This document shows, one piece after another, positions 1-11,249 of a stretch of 64,000 bases of DNA; the first letter of the stretch is position 1, and the number at the start of each line of letters is the position of its first letter. The stretch lies in contig CM026551.1 in NCBI GenBank assembly GCA_015143295.1, positions 13,751,827 through 13,815,826 on the forward strand, given 5' to 3'. Origin of the DNA: Tetracentron sinense (lineage: Eukaryota > Streptophyta > Magnoliopsida > Trochodendrales > Trochodendraceae). The notes below the pieces were generated by a model. The model was not told where the DNA came from, searched no databases, and was given only the letters and a program-made list of their open reading frames with translations. The translations under genes were made by a program, and so were the position numbers.

Positions 1-725
1 TTTCAATATCACAATCCTAAACAGATAAATATGCACTTTGACTATTTAATATAACAATATAGTTATGAGGGGTTTATGATTGGAGTCATTGGAATATACA
101 CTTCAAGATCCAATTCCAGTTTAGATATATGATCTGATGTTATATGGTATCAAATTGGGAAGAATTACAAGTTCCAAGTAGACACCAAGGTCTCCATAAG
201 AAAAATGTCCTAAAGAGTTGGGACTTTCTTGGTTGCACACCACCTCTGCCATTGGAAAAGCAACGTACTAATTTGAAATCTTAGCCTTCAAGATTAAATC
301 CAAGGATTTCCTAGGGAGAAAATTACACATGTAAGAGTCAGATCTCAATTTCTTGGCACCTTGATCCTAACATCTCAATCTCCTACTTTGATAATTCTAC
401 CTGAAAAGCAGTGCTCCTGAAATGAACAATAGATTATGATGAGGTAAGACCTCCATTTCTAAGCATCCAGGGTGTGCTAGAAAACCTGTAAAAAGAGAAG
501 TATAAAATTCCATTACTTGAGAAATAATAGATGGACATCTTAAATCAAGTATTACGATAGTATAATCCTTTAAGACAGTAAAAATGGAACAGACAGCTTC
601 TAGATTACTGATTGATCTCTACAAAGTTAAGGGATCTGACAGACTAACAAAATAGTTACTATTCACCTTAAAGTCAACTTGATGGGGCCAAATCAAATAC
701 TTCAACATATATCTTCTTTTGCCCA
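1..725 (-). pseudogene. VPS13-like duplicon P1, 3' part
   Basis: This is the minus-strand fragment of a VPS13-family gene (membrane-contact-site lipid-transfer protein). An exon-like block at 402-486 reads FSSTPWMLRNGGLTSS and is bounded by an acceptor-like CAG and a GTAG donor. A second block from 667 to about 725 is the end of the exon that reads APWQQVFLLARRQKKIY in sister copies. The block is cut at about 725, where homology to 17389-18130 ends abruptly. It carries the single-base loss in the DLAPIKL segment seen in the other copies. The 5' part of the same copy resumes at 11250, after 10.5 kb of inserted DNA. The copy runs off the left edge of the window. Family assignment is firm; function is not expected. 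Confidence 0.8.
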
Positions 726-1574
726 AGGTTCGAAATTTCGATTCCGCATATCATTTCGAGCTATAGAAAAAAGATATATCGAGGATATTTCGCAAGATAT
801 ATCGATATCGAGGGAACAATATCGCACGTGGAGGAAAATTTTGAAAACAATAGTGAAAAACATGGAATTTTTCAATGAAACTTAAGGAAATGTTAAAATA
901 GATGTTAATACACATCTGAGAATCAAAAAAATTACAAAAATAATAATGTATAAAAGAGATGCAATGAGAAGGGAGCCAAAGACGTGCATTGATGCGGACG
1001 ACAATGTATGATTCATTAATATTGATGTAACTTGCATAAAAAGTTGCATTCATTTCTCAATCAAGATTTGGCTGCGATTTAGTGTGTCTGACTGTGATTC
1101 CGTTCCCTCTATTTTGTTTTATTTTATTTTATTTTTTCTTGGGATATCATTTGGCTGCGATTTAGTGTGTCTGACTGTGATTCTGGTTTTTTTTTGCTCC
1201 AATCCTCGAGCCATTTAGTGTGTTTGGCTATAAGCAATTTATTTCTTTCTTTTATAAGATCCATTTCAAAACCTAGATTAGGAAAAAAAAATAGAAAAAT
1301 AAGAACTCACCAAATACTAGATAAATAAACAAAACCCATATCTGAAAACAAAACAAAAACAGAAACTAAAATAAAAGTTTGGAAAGATGACTCGTGGGAT
1401 TCCAGATTTAGTCGAAATGAAATCCTATAATATAATTTTATAGGATATTACTATAAAATAATGAGTATTATATAATATAATTTTGACTCATTATTTTATA
1501 TTAATTATTATAAATTAAGAATATGATTATATTAAGCTTGTGACTTGTGATTGAATTATACACATAGCAGAATA
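726..1574. other. Unassigned AT-rich DNA
   Basis: No gene is supported here. The first 100 bases are rich in ATATCG-type words (to about 830). A 33-base segment starting TTGGCTGCGATTTAG occurs twice, at 1068 and 1151, an 83-base direct repeat. Short frames on both strands (679-885 and 751-1053) have low-complexity translations that match nothing I recognise. Confidence 0.5.
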
Positions 1575-1922
1575 TGAAATTAATTTAAACTGAGATGATA
1601 ATTGTAACCATGTCCAATTATCATACAGGTTTAACAATCTCATGGCTATAACTGTATATTATATGAGCTTGTTGTCTATACTGAGTTAATATAGTGATGT
1701 TTTCTTCCAAACAGGATCCTTAATTGTTGTCCTTTATGTTTTGGCATTAATCGAAATTAATTTAAACTGAGATGATAATTGTAACCATGTCCAATTATCA
1801 TACAGGTTTAACAATCTCATGGCTATAACCGTATATTATATGAGCTTGTTGTCTAAACTGAGTTAATATAGTGATGTTTTCTTCCAAATAGGATCCTTAA
1901 TTGTTGTCCTTTTTGTTTTGGT
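1575..1922. repeat. Two-copy tandem duplication, 178-bp period
   Basis: The segment beginning GAAATTAATTTAAACTGAGA at 1575 is repeated from 1753 with only a handful of substitutions and runs to about 1922. It contains no open frame of note. The high similarity suggests a fairly recent local duplication. Confidence 0.85.
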
Positions 1923-2130
1923 AAGAACATGAGTAATTTTAATTGACCAGTATTAATTTTTAGGATTAATGCAGACTTGCCTAAGTTTTATAAAAAAGTT
2001 ATATAAAACTGGTAAAAAGCTGAGAACACGTTCTGTTTGCTTTTGTTTTTCTCGAAAAACGATTTCAAACGAGAAAACAGTAATAGGTATACTAATCACT
2101 TTGTGTTATATCTGTAATTGAGAATATTGT

Positions 2131-2319
2131 CCAGAAGGGGTTACATGTGGTCGTTGCCATCAAAGAGTCACGATGTTGGATCTACAATCCTAGGGATTGC
2201 TTGGGTCAATCTCTCCTTCCATCGGAGACCTTACCTTTCTTAGGGAGATCCATCTTGAAAACAATAGTTTCTACGGTAATATCCCTCAAGAAGTTGGTCG
2301 TTTTTTTCGACTACAGGTT
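2131..2319 (+). pseudogene. LRR receptor-like kinase, N-terminal fragment
   Basis: The plus strand reads PEGVTCGRCHQRVTMLDLQS, a TAG stop at 2191-2193, then GLLGSISPSIGDLTFLREIHL and NNSFYGNIPQEVGRFFRLQ. This is the junction of the N-terminal cap (GVTC motif) and the first leucine-rich repeats of plant LRR receptor kinases of the type with LVGSISPSIGNLTFLREIHLENN repeats. Only about 60 codons survive. No further LRRs, transmembrane segment or kinase domain follow, and the flanks are unrelated repeats. It is a dead scrap, probably carried in by duplication or transposition. The family call is strong because the repeat consensus is clear. Confidence 0.85.
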
Positions 2320-2931
2320 AATCAGGCTCTTTGTCTTCCTAATGTCGACAATCTTCTCCTAAATCTTTTCATTGCCTCCATCATTACTGTAATTTCAACA
2401 ACCGAAATTTAGTTAAAATCGAGAAAAGTGATTAACATGAGAAATTTCAGTTGTAAGGAAGGTACAAATACAAACCTTATAAGGCCCATTGCCTGTAAAA
2501 CATTCAAATTCAAATAAGCATTCAACAAAGCTTTAAAAATTATTGAATGATGCGGAGTTGGGATACGTATATCGCTTCATTGCTTGAAAGCATTCTCCTA
2601 GATTAGGAAGCATCTGCCTTCTCCGCAGAATGCTCATAAAATACGGTTATGGAATTGAAGGATTACAAATATTGACAAACAATCGAAGATTAAGAATTCG
2701 CTTGGATTCCAAAGGCAGATTGGGAAGCAAAGGGGTTCTAAGCATTGAGCATGACCCTAAGTTGTTGGTCTACACAAATTTGGAATCCAAACTATAAATC
2801 TTAATTTGAGACATAGTATTATCAAATGATGCCTTTAAACATAAATATGCTGAATAGAAAATCAAATCGAGTTATAAGCAAGCATCAAATAAGAAATATA
2901 AAAATAAGCAAACAACCAACTGTAATTGTTT
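2320..2931. other. Unassigned DNA leading into a dispersed repeat
   Basis: No gene is supported between the LRR scrap and the SINE. From about 2840 the sequence joins a block (ATATGCTxAATAGAxAATCAAAT and following) that also occurs at 13790, 21420, 22820, 28380, 34010, 35440 and, inverted, near 54.3, 60.1 and 61.5 kb. It belongs to the duplicon background. Confidence 0.5.
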
Positions 2932-3101
2932 TTTGGTAACTAACAGTAGGTGTCCCAAACCTTTCAAGGCAAGGACTAGTCCCTTCGGGTGTCTGCACCG
3001 ATCCATTCAAAATTTTCTCTACAGACACCAGGGTAAGTCGAGTGGGAGTTGAACACACAACCACAACGAGCAAACCCGGGATGGTGGGTGCAGTTAGCTA
3101 G
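2932..3101 (-). mobile_element. tRNA-derived SINE
   Basis: This is an insertion of about 170 bp on the minus strand. Read on that strand it starts with TAGCTAACTGCACC, an A-box-like sequence, followed about 40 bases on by GTTCAACTCCCAC, a B-box-like sequence, and ends in an A-rich tail (CAAAAAACAATT). The same host sequence without it is seen near 13860 and 22890 (AGCAAACAAGCAACTATCATG), so the element can be delimited by its absence. The flanks show CAACT on both sides, a possible short target duplication. Family name unknown; the RNA polymerase III boxes and tail are the basis of the call. Confidence 0.65.
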
Positions 3102-3139
3102 CAACTATCATGCATCACTTGAAATTAGAAACATTTTAA

Positions 3140-5972
3140 ATTCAAGTAAGAAATAATGCAAAACAAAGAAAATGACTTTTTGGTGTGAGGGTCACACCCT
3201 TGAGGATTGCCTACATATCTCGTAAGATTGGAATCAAACAGTCGTATTCAAAACCAAGTAGGCAAGCAAAGATCATGAATCTTGACATGATATCTCAAGG
3301 TATGAATGGATATGATGGTGTTAATGTATAGATAAGACTAAGAATGTTGTTCCATTAATTTTGTCCGGCAACTTGAGAAATGAATTGAGTATAATTTTGT
3401 GGAAGCATGAAGTCGGATTTGACACATAAAAGCATGAATGAGAATGTCGTTGTATGAAGCCTAACACGACACCCTAAAGGGATGGGATCAATGAAGAGTG
3501 ATGTCTATCACCGGACACACACGACTCCTTGAACTCGGTTGAGACTGTTGTTGCATGAAGTCTGACGAAACATCTCGACATATGAGAATACTACTGCATG
3601 AAGCTTGATATAACACATCGGGATATATGACAATATAATTAGAAACATCTGACATTCAAACAAGTAATTACGAAAAATAAAGTCAGCAACCTAGTATACA
3701 AAAGGGAAAATAATGATTTTCTAGTTATTGGTGTCAAACCCGTGAGGATTGCCTACATATCCCATAAGATTGGAATCAAATCATCATAGTTCAAAAACAA
3801 ACAAGCAAGTAGGGATAATAAATCCTGTCAAGATATGTCAATGTAGGAATGAATATGATGGTGTTAATGTATGGATAAGACTGGAAATGTCATTACACGA
3901 AGACTATTGGACACCTTGAGATACGAACGAGTATAATTTTGTTGAAGCATGGATCTAATTCGACACAAAAGAATGGATGGGAATGTCGTTGCATGATGCT
4001 TGACACGACACCCTAAAGGAATGGGATCAATGAAGAGTGATGCCTATCAACGAACAGACACGAAAAGCATGGATGAGAATGTTGTTACATGAAGTCTGAC
4101 GCAACATCTTGACATATGAGAATAGTACTGCATGAAACCTAATGTAGCACATTGGGATATAAGAGAATGTAAGTAGAAAATCAAGTATGCAAAGGGAAAA
4201 AAATTATTTTCTAGCTGTTAGTGTCGCACCCGTGAGGATTGGCTATGTATCCCAATTCCCATAAGATTGGAATCAAACCATCCTAGATAAAAATTTTAAA
4301 AAAAAAGCAAGCGAAGATCATGAAGCCTAGTGCAACATCTCAAGCCATGAATTGATGTGAAGGGTTAATATATCATTAACAGTGAGAATATCATTGCCTG
4401 AAGACTGACGTGATACCTTGAGATTGAACGAGTATGTTGTGTCCAAGAATCAAGTCTAATACAACACATAAAAACATTGATGAGAATCTTGTTGCATGAA
4501 GCCTGACAAGATACCCCAAAGGGAAGGGATCGATGGAAAGTGATCCTTACCTCCGACTCATATGACTCCCCAGAGTTAGACGAGAATGTTGTAGCATGAA
4601 AACTGACACAACATCTTGACATATGCGAATACTAGTACACGAAGCCTGATGTAGCAAATCGAGATATAGGAGAATGTAATTTAAAACATCTCAAATACAA
4701 ACAAGCAATAACAAGACAGAAAGTCAACAATCAACTATATAAAAGGAAAACATTCATTTTCTAGTTGTTAGTATCGCACCCGTGAGGATTGGCTACGTAT
4801 CCCATAAGATTAATATCAAACCATTATAGTTCAAAAACAAACAAGCAAGCAGAGATCATCCTTATGCAACATCACAAGCTATGAATGGATGTGATGGGTT
4901 AACATATGGATAATAGTGAGATTATCGTTGCATGAAGACAAGTGTGACACATTGAGATTGAACAAGTATGTATGTTGTGTCAAAGCATCATGTCTGATAC
5001 TACACATAAAAGTATGGATGAGAATGTCGTTGCATGAAGCCTGACACGACACCCCAAAGGGAAGGGATCGATGAAAAGTGATCCCTCTCACCAGACTCAC
5101 ACGACTCCCCAAAATCCGGATGAGAATGTTGTTGCATGAAGTCTGAAGCAACATCTTGACATATGAGAATAGTACTGCATAAAGTCTGATGAAGTACATC
5201 AGGATATAGGAGAATGTAATTAGAAACATCTCAAATTCAAACAAGCAATCACGAGACAGAAAGTCAACAATCAAGTATACAAAGGGAAAAAAATGATTTT
5301 CTAGTTGTTAGTGTCGCACCTATGAGAATTGGCTACGTAACCGGTAAGATTAGAATCAAACCATCGTAGATAAAAAACAAACAAACAAGCAAGCAGAGAT
5401 CATGAAGCCTAGTGCAACATCTCAAACTATGAATGGATGTGATGGGTCAATATATGAATAAGAGTGAGAATATCGTTGCATGAAGATTGACGTGATACCT
5501 TGAGATTGAACGAGTATGTTGTGTCCAAGCATAAGTCCGATACGACACATAAAAGCATTGATGAGAATGTCGTTGCATGAAACTTGATACGATACCCCAA
5601 AGGGAAGGGATCGATGAAAATGACCCCTACCCCCGACTCATACGACTCCCCAGAATCCATATGAGAATGTGATTGTATGAAATCTGACACAACATCTCAA
5701 CATATGAGAACACTACTGCATGAAGCCTGATGTACCACCTTAGGATATATGAGGATGTAATTAAAAACAACTCAAATTCAAACAAGCAATAATGAGACAG
5801 AAAGTCAACAATCAAATATATAAAAGTAAAAAAAAATGATTTTCTAGTTGTTAGTATCGCACCCGTGAGGATTGGCTACGTATCTCGTAAGATTGAAATC
5901 AAACCACCGTAGTTCAAAAACAAACAGGCAAGCAGAGATCATCCTTATGCAACATCTCAAGCTATGAATGGA
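3140..5972. repeat. Tandem array of ~540-bp units
   Basis: About five and a half head-to-tail units are present. The landmark GAGGATTGxCTACGTATCxC occurs at about 3202, 3744, 4234, 4784, 5324 and 5867, giving spacings of 490-550 bp. Each unit also carries GCATGAAGCCTGACACGACAC and ATGGATGAGAATGTCGTTGC words. The first unit is the most diverged. Short minus-strand frames such as 4879-5274 and 5427-5690 simply follow the period and are not genes. The last unit is broken by a LINE at about 5973. Further units lie at 7416-7484, 10686-11084 and 15290-16497, and single diverged units sit inside every VPS13 duplicon. Confidence 0.85.
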
Positions 5973-7415
5973 TTTGAGTTTACCAGCTCGATGGGATATT
6001 TTCCAAGCTCTAGGGGGTTGAAGCAGGGGGACCCTCTCTCCCCTTTCCTTTTTGTGATGGTTTCCGAAGCATTAAGCAGAATGGTGTCCAAAGCAGCGGG
6101 GACCTTGTTTGACGGTTTTCAGATTGGTAGTCACGGTCCTAGGATTTCGCGTCTACAGTTTGCAGATGACACTGTTATCTTCAGTCGGGCATCGAGAAAG
6201 GACCTCCTAAATGTCAGGTGTATTCTTCGTTGTTTTGAGGCCGTTTCAGGACTCCGAATAAATTTGGCGAAGTCTGAGATTGTTAAGGTGGGGTAGGTCC
6301 CTATTTTGAATCACCTGGCGGCATGTCTTGAGTGTAGGGTGGGTTCCCTGCCTTCGGTTTTAGGGATGCCTCTGGGAGCTAGCAACAAGATGAAATCAGT
6401 GGGGAGTCCAGTTCTTGACCGTCTTGAGAGACGATTATCAGGGTGGAGGTCCGCTTATTTATCAAAAGGAGGGAAAATGAATTTGATTCGGCATACGCTA
6501 CAGAGTCTTCCTACTTATTTTTTGTCTATTCTTACCATTCCTCGCTCAGTTGCAACCATAATTGAGAGGAGGCAGAGAGATTTTCTTTGGAATGGTAGGA
6601 GAGAAAAAGCTAAGTACCATTTCGTGGCATGGTCCCAGATGTGTCGTCTTAAGGAAGAGGGAGGATTGAGTTTGAAGCCGTTAACCCAAATGAATAAAGC
6701 TTTGTTAGGTAAGTGGGTGTGGCGATTTGGAGAGGATAGAGGTAGCCTTTGGCGGGAGGTGATAGTAGCTAAGTACGGGGAGAGTTGTTGTTGGATCCCT
6801 TGGGAGGTTAGAGGCCCTCATGGATTGGGTTTTTGGAAGGGGATTATGGCCACGGCGGGTTTGGTTGTTCCATATTTTCGTTTCCGGGTAGGAAGAGGGT
6901 CGAAAATATGTGCTTCCAAGAGGAAGAAATGGTGGACCATCTTCTTCTTCATTGTCCGGTAGCGGTTGGGGTGTGGATTTTCTTCCTATCTCGTTTGAGA
7001 GTGGCTTGGGTATTCCCCTTGTCCTTGTGGAATTTGCTAGATAATTGGATATGGGATAGAGGAGAACAAATTTGGGCGGTGGCTTGGGGTGTCCTCCCTG
7101 GGGCAATTTTATGGCTATTGTGGAAATAGAGGAATAGGCGAGTGTTTGAAGATGTTACTTCCACAGTGGCTCGATTATGTAATCACATCCGTATGACTGT
7201 TTTGGAATGGGTGAGGGTACTTTGCCCTAGGGAGGATATGCAAAATTTTATATTGTAGCTTTTGGAAGATGTAGAGGGGTGGGGTGGTTGTTTGTGGTTT
7301 TAGTTGCTGTTGAGTTTACTTGCTTGTAAACTCGGGCTTTGTTTGTTTTTTTCCTTTCCTGTTTTGTTGTTTATTTCCTTCTTTAATAAAAGGTGCGATT
7401 GATCCAAAAAAAAAA
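5973..7415 (+). mobile_element. L1-type LINE, 5'-truncated and internally deleted
   Basis: The plus strand encodes the back half of a plant L1 ORF2. The reverse transcriptase reads SSRGLKQGDPLSPFLF and then LQFADDTVIF near 6158-6186, with the catalytic ADD. Next come the thumb region (LSGWRSAYLSKGGKMNLIRH) and the C-terminal zf-RVT segment (EEEMVDHLLLHCPVA). The ORF is broken by a TAG at 6294-6296, by a frame change and apparent internal deletion near 6900 (the linker between GRGSKI and the zinc-binding part is missing), and by a TAG at 7129 in the WKxRNRRVFED motif. It ends with ATAAAA and a run of A at 7406-7415. The endonuclease and upstream RT are absent. It sits inside a ~540-bp repeat unit, so it is younger than that array. 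Confidence 0.95.
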
Positions 7416-7484
7416 CTGACATGACACCTTCAGATTAAATCAGATTAAATGAGTATGTATGTTGTGTCAAAGCATAATGTCTGA
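7416..7484. repeat. Remnant of ~540-bp repeat unit between two insertions
   Basis: A short piece of the tandem repeat, including GAGTATGTATGTTGTGTCAA, separates the LINE from the Helitron-like element. The unit continues after that element at 10686. The order of events is array, then LINE and Helitron-like element. Confidence 0.8.
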
Positions 7485-10400
7485 CTAGTAAGAAGCCCGT
7501 GCGATGCATGGAAATTTCAAGAAGGAGAAAAATGTGTATCAATAATAGGACATAGCAATTAGCAAGAGATATTTGACAATAATTAAATATTCTTTGAAAA
7601 GGAGTCACCAAAATTACGGGTATATGTAAAAGTTAATGTATGTTAAGCCATTCTAAGCAAAAATGAATTCCCAAGCGACACAATAAGTTGACTCCCCCGC
7701 TCATCCTTTCAAATGTAGATCTACCTACATGTCTTGTTTTTGCTCATATATTGGGATTTTCTCCACGTATTGGCGTAAAGCCTATCTATGGTACAATAGT
7801 ATTTTTTATTGGACAAAGCTCCAATTTAAGAGATTACCATAACCATCAAAATATGTTTTATGAAGTTATTTTAGAAATATAGTTATTGAAAAAGAGAATA
7901 TTTTATGTATATTTAAGGAATGCTAGCCCTACTCTCAGTCAAACTCTACTCTCAGTCTCTACCAACCACTTGTCTATTCTTGATGAGAGATAGTGTTTTA
8001 ACCACCATAACTGATTTGATAATGGATAGGTGGTTGGTGGAGGCTGAGAGTAGAGTTTGATCGAGAATAGGGCTAGCAAGCCTCATATTTATAACTACCT
8101 TACCCCTTAGTTAAAATGAATGGCTCTAATTAAGAGGTTAATTTTTGGTCGAGGGTGTGCGTTTGCCTCTCATAAAGCTATACTCAAAAGAACACCAAAT
8201 GTTTTAATCCATGTAACCAACTGAACGTTATAATTAAATGAAAAGTAGAAACGTTCAAAATTTTGTCGGCTCTAAATGCAAATTACTTCCTACTTTAAAT
8301 ACCTCAACAAAATGAGAAATGTATGGTAGGCTATGTCCGCATACAAATACATTGTTTTTTAATTTCATAGCCATCCAAACTGATTGAAAGATGATGCTCA
8401 CGGAAGCCACTGCTTATTACAGTTTATTACAGTCCTTGGAAAAAATGAAAGAAGAAATCAAAGAGAGGTGAATGAAGGGAGAATACGATAGCAACAAATA
8501 CATTCTGTGGTGTAGGCAGATTAAAGATAGTTCTTACCAATTCCAAACATTTAGCTACAAAGTGGATCCCCAATCTAATCTATCTAAAAAAGTCATCTAG
8601 TGGTGAGCAATCCCTTGCACAGATTTATTTTCACATCTGGGAGATAATCAACAATTTGATGTTGAAGAACATAAATCATGGCGAAGGTCGACCAATCCCT
8701 TGACAATCTCGACTCAAAATAATCGGGGCAACTCTTGGGGTTGATTTGGAACAGCCTCCAGAATTTTTTTCAATCCAAGCGACATTCTCCGTGTTTTTTA
8801 AACAACTTATATATGGATCTTCGCTTATGGAGTCATTCTATCCTAAGTATTCATCTACTTTTTAATGTACAGAAAAGATTAGTAATTAAATGATTCAGAT
8901 TCTAAGGGCCAAACCACTGCACTAAGAGAGAGAGAGAGAGTACCCAAGGCCCGAGCTGAGTTGGATCCAACCTGATGTGTTGTTGGATGCCTATCACGCT
9001 GAAATAATAGAAACAACAGGGCAAGAAATCAAAATAACAGCAAACGACAAAGAAAAAATAATAATTGAATGAAAGAAAAAAAAAAGTAAGCCCTAAAAAA
9101 TTGGAGAGAAATAAAATTTTTATAATAAAAAAGCATCTTCAATAGAATCTATAACCGGTATCAATAGAGTTTGAAAGAACTTCTTACATATAACCAAACA
9201 AACAATATTAACTAAAATATAGCATATCTCATTATTATAGACATCTTGAGTTGAAGTTCTGATCAACCCATACCCAAACCCCCGATGTCACAACCGATAA
9301 TGAACACAACTCTATTAAACATTGTATCATCCCTTTGGGTTGCTAGAGAATGGTCATCCAACAACTTAATTTGCTGGTGAAATCTTTAACGGGGAAGTTC
9401 TTCCTTGCTATCGGTATATAGGGGCTTATCAAACCAACAAATCCCCGTGAGATCTTTGATGGGGGAAATAATTCCTCGCTATCTGTATGTACAGCCTTAG
9501 CTAACCAAACAATTCCCATCATTTGGTTGATGTAAATATTCCTCTCTTCCCATAACCTCGACAATGCTGCCTTGCAGAAGACAATCCAAACTTGTTTTGT
9601 CATCCAATAACCTCTGCTCCCATATATATATGTTGTGTGGATAAGAGAGAAGACTGCGACCTATTTAATAGAGAGGAAGAGGATGGAAGGAGGGTATCAC
9701 TAAAGATGCAAAACGAACCAGTGTGTTGGTTGCGGGAGGATGATAAACTCGGGGTGCAGTTTGAAGGGTAGTGAGAAATAGAGGTGTGTTCATTATCAGT
9801 TGTGATGTCGGTTACATCAAATCACGCCTATTCATCTCCAATAACTTAACCCCTTGAAGATTTGCGTCCCTAATCGTCAAAGAGGTGTGTCCCCTATAAT
9901 GGTTCACAATTCAAAATCACACCGCATAAGCATCCAGACATATCGAAATGGTAATTTGAAGAGGTGCATCTCTAAAAGAGCAATTAAGAAAAACCAAAGC
10001 CGCCACCGTGAAATAATACCCCTAAAAAACAGAAAAGTTGCTTCCCAAAAAATATGAATGGTTGCGTCCAAGTGTCAACTTTGAAGAGTTGTGTCCCCTG
10101 CCAAAAACAGAGTTTGTAAAATTAGCATTAGCAGGTGTTAAAAATTTTAAAAAAATGTAAACGGAAGAATTGAATCAATTGACAGAATCTATAAGGGAAA
10201 CAACACCACCAAGTAAAGCAGAACTGACATGGAAGCGAATATAATTTATTAAGTGAAAGCTTTCCGTTTGTCTTTGCACACTATTTTTTTCTTTTGGTAG
10301 ACTCACACTCTAGTTAGTAGGTGTTAGTTCACTATGATGATATATCGGAATGGTTTGCATAAGTATAGGTTAAATAGCAGGATATTGTGTTCAGATTTGG

Positions 10401-10685
10401 GGGATTAAGAGAAGAAGAAAGATTAATGGTAGTTAGTTCTAGTAGTAGAGACGGTTAATTCAGGAAAACAGTTGCAACTCTTCGTAGGCGTCCAATGGAC
10501 CCACTTATAGGAATTCGAAAAGTTGAAACGTCACGTGTGGCCAGAAAAAGAGGGGTGTGTTTCCCTAAAAATGCTTTGGGAATGCCACGTAGATTGAGAT
10601 GTTTCGTGCATAAGTAGAATCATTCCTTAAAACCCTCCTGGGATGCCACGTGGACCTCCCAAGGTCCAGTTTTAATTAGTAGTAA
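7485..10685 (+). mobile_element. Helitron-like non-autonomous element 1
   Basis: A 3.2-kb insertion interrupts a ~540-bp repeat unit without an obvious target duplication. The empty site, GTCTGATACGACACATAAAA, is seen in neighbouring units. The left end is CTAGTAAGAAGCCCGTGCG followed by ATGCATGG. The right end carries a GGACCT-AGGTCC hairpin followed by AGTTTTAATTAGTAGTAA. Both ends recur around a different interior at 39068-42346, which marks them as termini of a family. The lack of target duplication and a hairpin close to the 3' end fit Helitrons, although the exact TC and CTRR ends are not clear. No Rep/helicase frame is present. It contains a MITE (7921-8078), a two-copy ~70-80-bp repeat near 9380-9530, a short AG run near 8925-8940, and no convincing gene. 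Confidence 0.6.
7921..8078. mobile_element. MITE with ~50-bp terminal inverted repeats
   Basis: This is a 158-bp foldback-type sequence. The left arm starts TGCTAGCCCTACTCTCAGTC and the right arm ends with its near complement, GAATAGGGCTAGCA. The arms match over about 50 bases with a few mismatches, around a ~55-bp centre. No coding capacity. I could not settle a target duplication. It is nested in the Helitron-like element. Confidence 0.8.
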
Positions 10686-11084
10686 TATGACACATAAAAG
10701 GATGGATGAGAATGTCATTGCATGAAGCCTGACACGACACCCCAAAGGGAAGTAATCGATGAAAAGTGATCCCACTCACACGACTCCCCAGAATCCATAT
10801 GAGAATATTGTTGCATGAAGTCTAACATAACGTCTCGACATATGATAATACTACTACATGAAGTCTAATGTAGCACCTCAGGATATAAGAAAATGTAATT
10901 AAAAAACATCTCAAATTCAAACAAGCAGTCTTGACAAAAAAAGTCAACAATCAAGTATACAAAGGAAAAAATGATTCTTTTGTTGTTAGCGTCGCACCTG
11001 TTATTGCCTATGTATCCCATAAGATGGGAATAAACCGTCATAGTTCAATAGCATACCAGCAAGCAGATTTCGTAACTATGTAAC
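10686..11084. repeat. Resumed ~540-bp repeat unit
   Basis: The tandem unit interrupted at 7484 continues here (ATGACACATAAAAGGATGG and onward), including a degenerate landmark near 11001 (GTCGCACCTGTTATTGCCTA). The stretch from about 10690 through 11250 is a close copy of 16100-16650, so the block plus the next unassigned segment was duplicated as a whole. Confidence 0.8.
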
Positions 11085-11249
11085 ATATTAATAAGGGAGA
11101 TGGTTTGTGGAGCACCAAGTGATAGAAAATATATTCTTCCCAAAGATTGAATTTCTCATTTCTCCTAAAATTATGGTATCGTGAATAAAGACATTAATTA
11201 AGTTCCATGTCAATGAATCACATACCCTCATTGGGTATGCAGTTCAAAT
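11085..11249. other. Unassigned segment, duplicated at 16498
   Basis: The segment starts ATAAGGGAGATGGTTTGTGG and is repeated from 16498, where it is longer and has a 78-codon frame. I do not recognise a protein on either strand. It is fused at about 11250 directly to the SHR-BD exon block of P1, a clear duplication breakpoint. Confidence 0.6.

Noticed and set aside
2885-3073. 62-codon minus-strand frame
   Set aside because: It lies across the SINE and is not coding.
4365-5815. Series of similar 62-131 codon minus-strand frames
   Set aside because: They repeat with the ~540-bp tandem period and are chance frames in the repeat unit, not a gene family.
3140-5972. CRISPR-like array
   Set aside because: The spacing (~540 bp) and whole-unit similarity are those of a plant tandem repeat; there are no short repeats with unique spacers.
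6705-7164. Minus-strand frames of 133 and 71 codons
   Set aside because: They are antisense to the LINE coding region, which explains the open frames.
9343-9603. 86-codon minus-strand frame containing LWEERNIYI, possible LINE tail
   Set aside because: The similarity to the WKERNRRIF motif is too short, and the frame lies on a two-copy local repeat.
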